From positions 1-42,372 of the forward strand of contig CAZQCX010000012.1 of NCBI GenBank assembly GCA_964591705.1: DNA of 42,372 nucleotides, read 5' to 3'. The translations under genes and the position numbers were made by a program. The stretch is from UBA11855 sp964591705. Its GTDB lineage: Archaea; Thermoproteota; Bathyarchaeia; Bathyarchaeales; Bathycorpusculaceae. This document shows, one piece after another, positions 1 through 7,889 of the stretch; the stretch's first letter is position 1; each line of letters begins with the position of its first letter. A model generated the notes under the pieces. It worked only from the letters and a program-made list of their open reading frames with translations. It was not told the origin of the DNA and did no database searches.

Positions 1-1273
1 TGACTGGGATTGTGCCTGATGGGGAAATGGTTGAGCGTGCGTCGCTGGACGCCGTAATCATGTAGGTGTTGGGTGTAAAGCTTGCGGATATTATGTGGTT
101 TGTTACGACGTTTTCGAATGTGTATGAAGTTCGGGGTCCGACTGAGGAGCCATCGATTGCAACGTCGGCAACGCTGTAGCCTGTGTTGGGAGTTATCGTG
201 AAAGTTTGTGCTGCGCCTGAGGGAACTGTTACAAAACCGCTTGGGCTGATTGAGCCGCCTAGACCTGCTGAAGCCGTGATTGTGAAGGAGCCGAGTGGCG
301 CTGACGTTACGGCTATGTTATGATTTTCCTGAATGTTGCTGAATGTGTATCTTCCGGACAGGTCGGCTGGAGATCCGTCAACTGTGACGCTTGTTATCGC
401 ATACCCGGGGGAAGCCCAGTACACAAAGGTCTGATAGCCGCCCTGAATGACCGGGACATCGCCTGAGGGCGTGATTGAAGAAGTGGAATCGGCAGAAGCG
501 GTAATTGTGAAGGTTCTTACCGTGGTGCTTACGGATATCGTGTGGCTCTCTTGAACGTTGCTGAAGGTGTAGGTTCCTGTCAAGGGTAGAATGGGGGCGC
601 CGTCTACGAGTACGCTTGTTACTGTGTAGCCTGGGTTGGCGGTGTAGGTGAATGTCTGTGAGCCTCCTTCGGCAACGGAAACCACGCCTCTCGGGGTGAT
701 GGAGGAGTAGGGGTCAGCTGTGGCGGTTATCCAGTATGTTCCGCTGGGGGGTTCTGGCGGCCCTTCTGCGGACGGGTTGTAACTGAATTGGTTGCCCCTT
801 GCTGTGACAACCCAGACTCTGAAGTCGTTTGGGCTGCCGTTTTCCAGATAAGGGTCGGTGAAGCTGATCGGGTCGGTTGATTGTCCTGGTTGTAGTGAGA
901 TGAGGGGGGAGAATGGAGGGAATGGGGGTAGCATGTTTGTTTGGTCTTGAATCCAGACGCGGACCAGTTGGATGGGTATTGTGCCTGTGTTGCTGAAGGT
1001 GCATCTGAATGTTCCTGTGGCTGGGAAATATTCTCTTAGGACGGTTACTTTTTCTGCGGCTCGCTCGCTGTCTGCTTGCCTCATCTGCATTGCGGTGCGT
1101 TCGAGGTTGCCGTTTTGGTCTAGGATAATCATGAGGCTGCTGAAGACAGCTATGACCACCAGTAAGAAAAATATCGTTCCGAATACTGAGCCGATTCCCT
1201 TCTTGTTCCTTAGGAGATTGCCGCGTGATGATTGAGTGGTTGAGGTGGCTCCATTGCTATGCTGGGTAGTCAA
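1..1273 (-). CDS. Pilin-like protein fused to InlB-type B-repeats (3' end cut by window edge)
   Basis: The minus-strand frame is open from the window edge to a TTG at 1273. That start lies inside the end of the upstream pilin gene and follows GAGGGA by 7 bases. The N-terminus carries a class III signal peptide (RNKKG followed by IGSVFGTIFFLLVVIAVF), so a prepilin peptidase should cut after Gly26. Residues about 27-165 resemble the protein at 11849-12355: both have AEKVT, a GT(I/V)PIQ motif, an aromatic-rich WI/WL strand and LQPGQ/LQPGS. After a Pro-rich linker come three full B-repeats (ITASA...SPSG...GYxVxxVxVDG...YTFxNVxxxH) and the start of a fourth. Pilin cores rarely carry such repeats, so I infer a pilus-tip or minor-pilin adhesin. 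The C-terminus is missing, and the last 55 bases are identical to part of the giant repeat gene at 33.6-38 kb. Confidence 0.8.
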   Translation of the reverse strand, partial: MTTQHSNGATSTTQSSRGNLLRNKKGIGSVFGTIFFLLVVIAVFSSLMIILDQNGNLERTAMQMRQADSERAAEKVTVLREYFPATGTFRCTFSNTGTIPIQLVRVWIQDQTNMLPPFPPFSPLISLQPGQSTDPISFTDPYLENGSPNDFRVWVVTARGNQFSYNPSAEGPPEPPSGTYWITATADPYSSITPRGVVSVAEGGSQTFTYTANPGYTVTSVLVDGAPILPLTGTYTFSNVQESHTISVSTTVRTFTITASADSTSSITPSGDVPVIQGGYQTFVYWASPGYAITSVTVDGSPADLSGRYTFSNIQENHNIAVTSAPLGSFTITASAGLGGSISPSGFVTVPSGAAQTFTITPNTGYSVADVAIDGSSVGPRTSYTFENVVTNHIISASFTPNTYMITASSDARSTISPSGTIPV

Positions 1274-1760
1274 AGGAGTTCCCTCTTCTTGTTACTATGC
1301 GAATCCTGAAATCTTCTGGCAATGGTTCTTGAAGTGTTACCGTGAATTTGGCTTCCTGTCTTAGGTTCAGGCTTTCAATTTGTGTCCCAGTGTCAATATC
1401 GTATAGTGCGGTGACGTGATGGTATTCGAGGAGGCTGTTGTCAGCATCATTGAATATGATTAGCCCTGTGATTTTCAGGTTAGGCATGTTTCCGCAGTTA
1501 ATTATGTAAACCGTTAAGGCTTGAGTGGAAGGGTCATAGGCGACGTGTTCGAAGCCTATTCTTTCCGAGATAGCCTGCTGGTTGGCTGTTGTGCTGTCGA
1601 TGTACTGGTTTGTGGCGGTTGTCGTGGCGTTGGTTGCATATATGTAGGCGGCTGTTCCAGCTATGACTACAACTGCGGCTAAGATTAAGGTTGAAAATAT
1701 GGGGCTCAGAGCGCGTTTGCTGAAGCTAACGTGCCTATTGTTGGCATCTGGATTTTTCAT
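1257..1760 (-). CDS. Type IV pilin-like protein (type A of pair)
   Basis: This 167-residue protein has a prepilin-type N-terminus: KRA then LSPIFSTLILAAVVVIAG, the usual archaeal K-R-(G/A)-L-S-P pattern followed by a hydrophobic helix. The chosen ATG at 1760 follows GAGGTG; the GTG nine bases upstream lies within that ribosome binding site and is unlikely to be the start. The body (SERIGFEH, INCG, FTVTLQEPLP, RIVTRRGNSF) is clearly paralogous to the pilin at 11314-11874. The next gene begins inside its last 17 bases, so the two are translationally coupled, as in the other pair. Its precise role (major or minor pilin) cannot be told from sequence. Confidence 0.8.
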   Translation of the reverse strand: MKNPDANNRHVSFSKRALSPIFSTLILAAVVVIAGTAAYIYATNATTTATNQYIDSTTANQQAISERIGFEHVAYDPSTQALTVYIINCGNMPNLKITGLIIFNDADNSLLEYHHVTALYDIDTGTQIESLNLRQEAKFTVTLQEPLPEDFRIRIVTRRGNSFDYPA

Positions 1761-1876
1761 TTCTGCCACCTCAAAGCCCGAACAGGGTCACTTTTGCACG
1801 GTGCTAATTAAGAGCTTCCCATTCAGCCCTCGTTTTATCCCATAACTCTAAGCAAAAATCCATTGGCTTAGTCCGC

Positions 1877-1883
1877 TTATAAA
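1877..1883 (-). promoter_or_regulatory. Possible TATA box for the left pilin pair
   Basis: TTTATAA on the minus strand, lying in the gap upstream of the pilin at 1760. It would give a leader of roughly 90 bases. The box is near-symmetric and could act on either strand. Confidence 0.3.
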
Positions 1884-2092
1884 CCATGTTTTCGCACAAT
1901 ACATATTACAGATTTACGAATACAGGGAACGCATGGGGAGTGTTTGAGAGCTATGCTGGGGAGAAGAATAGTCGCGTGGCTGGGTGGTTGCTAAGAGTCA
2001 TGGCTGTGCAATGGAGCCTTCAGAAAATATTGGGGAAAAGATTAGCGGAAGAAAAAGAATTGGATAGGGGCTGGAGATTGAGGAACCGCTTA

Positions 2093-2444
2093 TTACGCAG
2101 GGAATGATGGCGATACGAAGCTGCCGCCTGCTGGCGTGACCAATGTTACAGTATAACTAGTGCCTGTTGACAAAGGCGAAGTAAGGGCAGCAGCATTAGT
2201 AATGGTCACTAGTCCGCCATTAGCCCAACTTCCTTCAGTAACACTTGCGCTTGCTGTAGCCGCTATGGTTCCATTCATGCTCTTGACTATGATGCTTAAG
2301 CCGGTTATTGGTGGTAAGGGTCCGCCTGTGCTTTGAGCATAAACAGTAACCGTTCTTGTTGCTGCTGAATATGATGCTCCTTGAACTGCTATTCTTTCTT
2401 GTCCTGCTCCGGCTGGGTTTGTCATGCCGGCTAGGAATCCTGAG
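2093..2444 (-). CDS. Pilin-like protein, N-terminus lost in assembly gap
   Basis: The frame is open from the N run to a TAA TAA at its end. About 116 residues remain, beginning SGFLAGMTNPAGAGQERIAV. The QERI-V--A-Y pattern followed by strands resembles SERIGFEHVAY and AERVGFEYISY of the type A pilins in this window. The class III signal peptide expected upstream would lie in the missing sequence. It ends about 330 bases before the next minus-strand pilin, so the three form a same-strand cluster. The internal ATG at 2425 is not the true start, because the frame continues upstream into the gap. Confidence 0.6.
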
Positions 2445-2544
2445 NNNNNNNNNNNNNNNNNNNNNNNNNNNNNNNNNNNNNNNNNNNNNNNNNNNNNNNN
2501 NNNNNNNNNNNNNNNNNNNNNNNNNNNNNNNNNNNNNNNNNNNN
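2445..2544. other. Scaffold gap (100 N)
   Basis: Exactly 100 N bases, the usual placeholder for a gap of unknown length. Both flanking genes are broken by it: a pilin lacking its N-terminus and a ribbon-helix-helix protein lacking its C-terminus. Confidence 0.98.
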
Positions 2545-2645
2545 AGACTTCCCTTACCGTACCCGTACCTCTTCATGGCTAGCTGCCTGAATTCCTGCTC
2601 CGTCTTCTTCTCGACGACGCCGCGTATCTCTCCCACTGGAACCAC
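2545..2645 (-). CDS. Ribbon-helix-helix type antitoxin/regulator, C-terminus lost in gap
   Basis: Only the first 33 residues are present, starting at GTG 2645. They include EKKTEQEFRQLAMKRYGYGK, followed by GS at the gap, which resembles the start of archaeal CopG/RHH proteins in which GYGKGSL precedes the DNA-binding helices. An in-frame TGA about 50 bases upstream and a TATA box 26 bases upstream support a leaderless GTG start. A toxin partner would be expected downstream, inside the gap; none is visible. Family assignment rests on a short fragment. Confidence 0.45.
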
Positions 2646-2668
2646 AAGGGCACATTCACGGCGCTCGC

Positions 2669-2674
2669 TTATAA
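2669..2674 (-). promoter_or_regulatory. TATA box for leaderless RHH gene
   Basis: TTATAA on the minus strand, centred 26-27 bases before GTG 2645. This is the spacing expected when transcription starts at the first base of the start codon. Confidence 0.5.
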
Positions 2675-2840
2675 CCTGTGAACGGCTGCTCTCACAGAAA
2701 ACAGCAAAGCAAAAGACCCAATGTTCTCTTCGCCACTCGAGAAAGCCCTCACCCCTGAACCCTAGAATTCCTCAAGAAAGCATCAGGCGCCTCTACACTT
2801 GCCCCTGTATGGAGCCTCTAGAACTCTGATCCCTAGCAAC

Positions 2841-2848
2841 ATATATAG
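2841..2848 (+). promoter_or_regulatory. TATA box upstream of TFB-like gene
   Basis: ATATATAG predicts a transcript start near 2870 and a leader of about 90 bases before TTG 2963. Confidence 0.4.
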
Positions 2849-2962
2849 TAGATTCCATATTGATAGAAACTACGAAACAGAGAAACATCGATATCGCGAA
2901 AAAGCTTTTGCACAAAACATTCAAAATCGGGTTTCTGGAAAAAAAGGGGAGAAAAAGCGAAT

Positions 2963-3784
2963 TTGAGATGCCCAAGCTGCAAAGGAACAGTCGTCTCACC
3001 CGACGGGCAAAACGGGGAAAAAGTCTGCAGCGCCTGCGGGCTGGTTTTACGAAGAGTTCCGTATGCAAGAGAACGCAGCTACGCTCAATGGAACCCCCAG
3101 TGGCACTCAAACTGGCATGAAAGCGACTCAGAAACCCTGAAGGAATGGCTAACCACGCTGAGAACAGTATCATGTCAACTCAACCTGCCAAACTTTCCAT
3201 ACAGGGAAGAAGCCGCCAGAAAAATAAGAAAAGAAGCAAAAACACTCTTCAAATCCCAAAAACTCGGAAAAAACAAAAGAGCCACAATCGCAGCCATCCT
3301 CCACAACATCCTGAAACAATACGCCAAAAACCGCTCCCTCAAAGAAATCTGCACGCAACTCAGCCTCGACAGCAAACAAGTACTAAACCAAAGCTGGACC
3401 CTGAACAAAACAACAATCAACAAGCACAGCCAATTCGTCACAACGCCCAGAAAAACACCAACCGACTACCTCTTCGAACGCGGAGGAAAAATAACCAGCA
3501 ACACAAAACTCCTAATCGAAGCCAACGAAACACTCGCCAAAACAAAAGGCACCGGCGGAAACCCCATCGCACTCGCAGCAGGCGCACTATACCACACCCT
3601 CAAAAACAAAAAACTCAAAGTCACCAAAGAACAAATCGGAGAAGCATTCGGCATCTCCCACAGAACCGTCTACACAAACGAAGCAAGAATAAGAACAATC
3701 CTCCAACGAATAAAACCCAAAGACAAACAAACCATGCAAAACGCGCCGCTCATTCTCGTCTCCCGAAAAACAAGACACCCCTGA
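2963..3784 (+). CDS. TFIIB-like transcription factor (TFB paralog)
   Basis: This 273-residue protein opens with a zinc ribbon, CPSCKG...CSACGLV (residues 3-27), followed by two cyclin-like repeats. The first repeat (about 55-150) contains REEAARKIRKEA and IAAILH, matching the REEAA and AAALY positions of TFB. The second (about 165-255) contains PIALAAGALYHTLK and a helix-turn-helix-like EAFGISHRTVYTNEARIR. TFB bridges TBP at promoters to RNA polymerase. The B-reader/linker region is short and divergent, so this looks like a specialised paralog, not the general factor. The TTG start is 11 bases after GGGGAG; no closer ATG precedes the zinc ribbon. The C-terminal 20 residues past the second repeat are unrelated to TFB. 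Confidence 0.75.
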   Translation: MRCPSCKGTVVSPDGQNGEKVCSACGLVLRRVPYARERSYAQWNPQWHSNWHESDSETLKEWLTTLRTVSCQLNLPNFPYREEAARKIRKEAKTLFKSQKLGKNKRATIAAILHNILKQYAKNRSLKEICTQLSLDSKQVLNQSWTLNKTTINKHSQFVTTPRKTPTDYLFERGGKITSNTKLLIEANETLAKTKGTGGNPIALAAGALYHTLKNKKLKVTKEQIGEAFGISHRTVYTNEARIRTILQRIKPKDKQTMQNAPLILVSRKTRHP

Positions 3785-3823
3785 ACCCGAACTCGAAAAC
3801 TTCCCTCGCACAACCTCTCCCAC

Positions 3824-3831
3824 TATATAAA
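3824..3831 (+). promoter_or_regulatory. TATA box for Cys/His-rich gene
   Basis: TATATAAA predicts transcription start at about 3854, exactly where the GAGAGGA ribosome binding site begins. The leader would then be about 13 bases to the CTG at 3867. Confidence 0.55.
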
Positions 3832-3866
3832 ACAACACAGGCAACGTACTTCTGAGAGGAAGAAAC

Positions 3867-4220
3867 CTGAAACCTACCCAACTGCAGCAACTCAACACAC
3901 GCATAAGCAAACTTGAAAAACGAGACCTCCAAGAACTGCTGACGCTGCTGGAAATCATGTCCAACATACACTTCTTCGGCGGAATGAAAAAAGACAACTG
4001 TGAACACAAAAAAAACGGGCAATGCAACCTGTTCCGCCTGAAAAACGGGGCAAGGCGCAAAGTCCCCGTCGCAACCCCATGCAGAATAGCAGAATGCGAA
4101 ACGCACAACCACTGCCACCTTGAAACATCGGACTTGACATGCTCTTTCTGTCCACGATGGAGCCACACGCATCTCGCAGAGATCAGCGTTAACGACTGCC
4201 GACTCGTAAAGAAACCGTGA
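3867..4220 (+). CDS. Small Cys/His-rich, probably zinc-binding protein; likely CTG start
   Basis: The coding frame clearly extends upstream of the first ATG (3957): residues 1-30 form a Leu/Glu/Lys-rich amphipathic helix (QLNTRISKLEKRDLQELLTL). The frame is closed by TAA at 3828, and no ATG, GTG or TTG lies between. CTG at 3867 stands six bases after GAGAGGA and gives a 117-residue protein. The C-terminal half has CEHKKNGQC, CRIAEC, HNHC and TCSFC clusters, enough ligands for two metal sites. I do not recognise the family. It follows the TFB-like gene by about 80 bases but has its own TATA box. Confidence 0.6.
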   Translation: MKPTQLQQLNTRISKLEKRDLQELLTLLEIMSNIHFFGGMKKDNCEHKKNGQCNLFRLKNGARRKVPVATPCRIAECETHNHCHLETSDLTCSFCPRWSHTHLAEISVNDCRLVKKP

Positions 4221-4496
4221 AAACCAAAAACTCCTTTTTCCCCTCTCAACGCGCGCCGTAGCGAAAACCATTCAAACGCCTCCCTTTTCAACTTGACATC
4301 TGCAAAGTTTCCATTCTCGTTGACCGCCAAGCTCGTGTTGTCCTTGATTTTTTGGGCTTGGCCCCTGACGCTTTGCTCTGCGAAGGCGAACTCTAGGCTG
4401 TGCAGTTTTGATTTGTGATTCTGTATGTTTATTAGAGAGTAGTAAATATTAAGAGTTAACAGTCAAGAATGTTCCAGGCAAAAGGAAGAACAATCT

Positions 4497-6521
4497 ATGC
4501 CCAGAACCAAACTCCCCCTCGGAATACTACTCATTCTAACAATCTCAACCTCACTAATCATAATCAACCAAAACACAACCGCCCTCGCAGCCGAACCAAC
4601 CAAACTCAAAATCTCCACCGGACCACCCAACCTCCCCGCAGACAACAAAATCTACGAATGCATCTTCATACAACTACAAGACGCAAACTCAAAACCAGCC
4701 AGAGCACTCCAAGACACAACCATAAGCCTATCCTCATCACGAACCACCGTGGGCAAAGTAGACCCAACAGTCACAATCACCGCAGGAACAACCTTCACAA
4801 TCGCCAAATTCTACTCCACCTTCACCCCAGGAACCACAACCATAGCAGCCACCTCAACAGGCTACGCCACAGTCCAAGCAAAAATAACCACAATCGCCCC
4901 AGTCCCCACAAAACTAGCCCTACACGGCTTCCCCCCAGTCCTCCCAGCAGACGGCAACCAATACAACGCCATAATCATAGAACTCCAAGACTCAAGCAGC
5001 AACCCAGCAAAAGCCCCACTGCAAGGAATAACAGTAGACCTATTCTCAACAAACAACACCATAGCCTCAGTACAGAACTTCGCGACAATCAACGAAGGCC
5101 AAACCTGCGCCGTTGCAGCAGTAACCAGCAGCGCACCGGGAACAGCAACCATCACAGCCATCGCCTCAGGATACACAACAGCACAAATAAAAATCACCAC
5201 AGAAACACCATCAACAACCCCTCCCAAAACCCTCAGAATGTACTCAGCCCCGCCAAAAACCATGGCAGACAACACAGAAAGCCCACAAATCATAGTCCAA
5301 CTCCTCAACTCAGCAGGAAAAATAACCCAACCCACCGCACCAGTACCGATTCAACTATCCTCATCCAACGAAAAAATAGGCAAAATACAAACCACAATAG
5401 AAATACCCACAGGCAGATCACACGCCACAGCCACATTCACATCCACATACCTCCCCGGCACCACAACCATAACAGCAGCAGCACAAGGAATCACAACAGC
5501 CACCAGAACCATAACCACAATAGGCGCACTCCCATCAAAACTAGCCATCTACTGCAACCCCTCAGCACTCCCAGCCGACAAAAACGCAAACACCGCAATC
5601 CAAGTGCAACTCCAAGATTCCTCCGGAAAACCAGCCATAGACCCCAACGGCGAAGTCACAGTCTCCCTCTTCTCCTCAGAACCCAAAGTAGGAACAGCCC
5701 CGACAACGCTGGCAATCCCAGCCGGATTCAGCCACGCCACAGCCACATTCACATCCACATACCTCGCAGGCACCACAACCATAACCGCCCAAGCCTCAGG
5801 CTACACAACAAGCCAAGCAACAATGAGAACCTACGTAATCGACCAAAACCCAATAGGCATGACACTGACCGCAGAACCCGCAACCGTAATCTCAGGCAAC
5901 CAAACAAGCATAACAGCATACCTAACAGACCAAAGCGAAACCCCAGTCACAGCAGCCACAGTCAAATACACCTCAAGCAACGGAGGAACCTTCACCGCAG
6001 TCAAAACGCTCCAAGACGGCTACTACAACACAATATTCACCGCGCCAACCTTCAAAACCGAAACACCCATCACCATCACGGCAACAGCCACAAAAACCGA
6101 CTACACAACCAGCTCAACAACCATCCAAATCACAGTGATGCCGAAAACACTCCCAGGCACACTCCAAATATGCATCAAAAACGACAACAAAGAACCAGTA
6201 GCCAACGCCCTCGTCACCCTACTCTCCCAACCATCAGGCGCCACAGGCACAACCGCCAACACAAACAGCACCGGATACGCAACCTTCCCCAAATCCCTAG
6301 AAGGCAACTACACGGTGCGAGTGGAAAAAGAAGGTTACCTCCCAACGAACACCACCTTCACCTACAAAACCACCAGCAGCCCAAAAACCCTCTACCTAAC
6401 CAGAATAGGCGGCGACCAACCCTCCTCAGACATGATAGTCTGGCTCATCCCCGTCGGCGTCATCAGCGCCATCATAGTCATAGCAGTCTTGCTGATGCTG
6501 AGGCGAAGAGCGCGCCCATAA
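4497..6521 (+). CDS. Cell-surface Ig-like repeat protein with C-terminal membrane anchor
   Basis: This 674-residue protein has an N-terminal signal peptide (LGILLILTISTSLIII, about residues 8-32). Four Ig-like (invasin/Big-type) repeats of about 105 residues follow, each opening with a PTKL/PSKL-type strand and LPAD/MAD and closing with GTTTITA--SGYTT. A fifth divergent Ig-like domain (about 445-540) and a carboxypeptidase-regulatory-like beta domain (about 550-630, VANALVTLLSQPSG, GYATFPKSLEGNYTVRVEKEGY) come next. It ends with a transmembrane helix (IVWLIPVGVISAIIVIAVLL) and RRRARP on the cytoplasmic side. It is a likely adhesin or pilus-associated surface protein because pilin and pilus assembly genes follow on the same strand. 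The coding strand is A/C-rich, which leaves a long spurious frame over the same stretch. Confidence 0.75.
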   Translation: MPRTKLPLGILLILTISTSLIIINQNTTALAAEPTKLKISTGPPNLPADNKIYECIFIQLQDANSKPARALQDTTISLSSSRTTVGKVDPTVTITAGTTFTIAKFYSTFTPGTTTIAATSTGYATVQAKITTIAPVPTKLALHGFPPVLPADGNQYNAIIIELQDSSSNPAKAPLQGITVDLFSTNNTIASVQNFATINEGQTCAVAAVTSSAPGTATITAIASGYTTAQIKITTETPSTTPPKTLRMYSAPPKTMADNTESPQIIVQLLNSAGKITQPTAPVPIQLSSSNEKIGKIQTTIEIPTGRSHATATFTSTYLPGTTTITAAAQGITTATRTITTIGALPSKLAIYCNPSALPADKNANTAIQVQLQDSSGKPAIDPNGEVTVSLFSSEPKVGTAPTTLAIPAGFSHATATFTSTYLAGTTTITAQASGYTTSQATMRTYVIDQNPIGMTLTAEPATVISGNQTSITAYLTDQSETPVTAATVKYTSSNGGTFTAVKTLQDGYYNTIFTAPTFKTETPITITATATKTDYTTSSTTIQITVMPKTLPGTLQICIKNDNKEPVANALVTLLSQPSGATGTTANTNSTGYATFPKSLEGNYTVRVEKEGYLPTNTTFTYKTTSSPKTLYLTRIGGDQPSSDMIVWLIPVGVISAIIVIAVLLMLRRRARP

Positions 6522-6590
6522 CAGGGGAAACACAAAAACACCCCGCCTTTTTCAAGAGTCCCGAACGCTCAGCCTTGTTTCTAGGAAGAT

Positions 6591-6598
6591 TTTTTATA
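6591..6598 (+). promoter_or_regulatory. TATA box for first pilin of main locus
   Basis: TTTTTATA predicts a start near 6621 and a leader of about 47 bases ending in the GGGGGTGA site before ACG 6668. Confidence 0.45.
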
Positions 6599-6667
6599 GC
6601 CCAAGAAACAATGGTCTAGGACAGCGCAACACGCGCATCAACCTATCAAACGCGGGGGTGAAGGCTC

Positions 6668-7135
6668 ACGAAGAAAAAACTCAGAGGCAGCACCAAAGCC
6701 ATCAGCACCATAATCGCAGTCATCATAATAGTCTCAGTCTCCATAGTCATGTCAATCGCCGCTGCCTATTGGGCAATGGGCATAGGCCAATCCTTCACAA
6801 AATTCGAAAAAGTCGAATTCACAAGCATATACGCAGACCCACCAGACACCACCAACCCAGGAAACTACACAGTCTACATCGTACTCAAAAACACAGGAAG
6901 CGCAGCCGCAACAATAGACAACATATTCCTCAACGGCAGACCCTGGGACAAAGGCTACACAGGCGTCACCCAACACAACCTCATCAACCAGACACTAGTC
7001 GTAGGCGCATCAACAACAGACGCCATGATTCTCCTCCCCGAAACCAGCCCAAGCTGGGGACACGGCAACTCGGTCGAAGTCGTGATCCACACCGCAGCAG
7101 GCAGATCATACTCCAACACAGTAGTCCTCCCATAA
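6668..7135 (+). CDS. Type IV pilin-like protein, probable ACG start
   Basis: The first ATG in frame (6749) would start within the hydrophobic helix. The frame continues upstream to a TGA at 6659-6661 that overlaps the ribosome binding site GGGGGTGA. The only codon at normal spacing is ACG at 6668, six bases after that site, giving the N-terminus KKKLRG then STKAISTIIAVIIIVSVSIVM, a prepilin-type signal with Lys/Arg-Gly before the helix. The 155-residue product shares YWAMGIGQSFTKFEK, LKNTGS, FLNGRPW and an AAGR-Y---VV-P ending with the next gene. A one-base error in the A6 run joining it to GTG 6658 is the alternative. The role as pilin subunit is inferred from the signal and neighbours. Confidence 0.7.
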   Translation, partial: TKKKLRGSTKAISTIIAVIIIVSVSIVMSIAAAYWAMGIGQSFTKFEKVEFTSIYADPPDTTNPGNYTVYIVLKNTGSAAATIDNIFLNGRPWDKGYTGVTQHNLINQTLVVGASTTDAMILLPETSPSWGHGNSVEVVIHTAAGRSYSNTVVLP

Positions 7136-7260
7136 CACCCAACCAACCCAATTTCCTTTCATGATATCAGAAATCAATCCAGCTCAGCGAATCCCATCCC
7201 AACTGCCCAAAACACTTCCCACCCTATCGCCTAGCCGACGACGCCCGCGAGAATGGAAAA

Positions 7261-7268
7261 TATTAAAA
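7261..7268 (+). promoter_or_regulatory. TATA box for second pilin
   Basis: TATTAAAA predicts a start near 7291. This excludes the ATG at 7253 as a start codon and supports GTG 7313. Confidence 0.5.
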
Positions 7269-7312
7269 GCCCACAGGCAGAGGATAAAGGAAACAGAAGG
7301 GAGATTTCGAAA

Positions 7313-7822
7313 GTGAAGAGAAACCTGCGAAAAAATAAGAAAGGACTCAGCATAGTAATCTCAACAATAATCATCGTAGCCATCTCAATCACCATGGCTA
7401 TCGCCGTATCTTTCTGGGCAATGGGAATAAGCAGCGCCTTCACAAAATTCGAAAAGCTAGAAATCATCAGCATGTGGGTATCCGACACAACAGTTCCTTA
7501 TCTGGGTCGACCATGTTACCAAATTTCTATGCATCTAAAGAACACAGGCACCAACACACTCACAATAATCAACGTCTATCTTGACGGAAAACCGTGGAAC
7601 GCGCAGTCCGCGAGGGTCCCAGGGGGGCAAATAGCCTATCAAGTAAACTTGATAGGAGTGCCTGCCTCAGTTCTGCAAACTGGTCAGACACTGACAAACG
7701 CCTTTATCTATCTGCCAGCTGGAGGACCAGGTGGAGGCATGTGGAACAGCGGAAACTACGTAGCTATAGAATTCGAGACCGCGGCAGGCAGACACTACCC
7801 ATACACTGTTGTCATCCCATGA
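7313..7822 (+). CDS. Type IV pilin-like protein, paralog of the gene at 6668
   Basis: GTG 7313 follows GGGAGAT by seven bases and yields RKNKKG then LSIVISTIIIVAISITMAIA, a class III signal peptide. The 169-residue product matches the preceding pilin in FWAMGIS-AFTKFEK, LKNTGT, YLDGKPW, FIYLP and ETAAGRHYPYTVVIP. Both share the 17-base DNA stretch encoding FTKFEK, consistent with a recent tandem duplication. A longer frame to ATG 7253 exists but begins upstream of the TATA box. It lies 67 bases before the ATPase gene, in the same direction, and is probably an assembled subunit of the same pilus. Confidence 0.75.
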   Translation: MKRNLRKNKKGLSIVISTIIIVAISITMAIAVSFWAMGISSAFTKFEKLEIISMWVSDTTVPYLGRPCYQISMHLKNTGTNTLTIINVYLDGKPWNAQSARVPGGQIAYQVNLIGVPASVLQTGQTLTNAFIYLPAGGPGGGMWNSGNYVAIEFETAAGRHYPYTVVIP

Positions 7823-7889
7823 CAACAAAGCGCACAACCAATGATCGCGATTCCTTCTCTTCCTGAAGCAAATAGGAGCAAAGACACCA

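Noticed and set aside
714..1235. Frames on both strands over the left pilin fusion
   Set aside because: The real minus frame has the class III signal and B-repeats; the others have no protein-like features.
1886..2107. 73-codon plus frame between minus-strand pilins
   Set aside because: No motif; its ATG is only a few bases after the TATA-like box, and it overlaps the end of the convergent pilin gene.
3145..3855. 236-codon plus frame over the TFB-like gene
   Set aside because: Gln/Lys/Arg-rich alternative frame of an A/C-rich gene.
3587..4330. 247-codon minus frame
   Set aside because: Phe/Ser/Cys-rich shadow opposite the TFB-like and Cys-rich genes.
4469..6619. A 716-residue open frame over the Ig-repeat gene
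   Set aside because: It is Asn/His/Arg/Thr-rich without domains. It stays open because the A/C-rich coding strand makes few stop codons in other frames. The 4497 frame has signal peptide, repeats and anchor.
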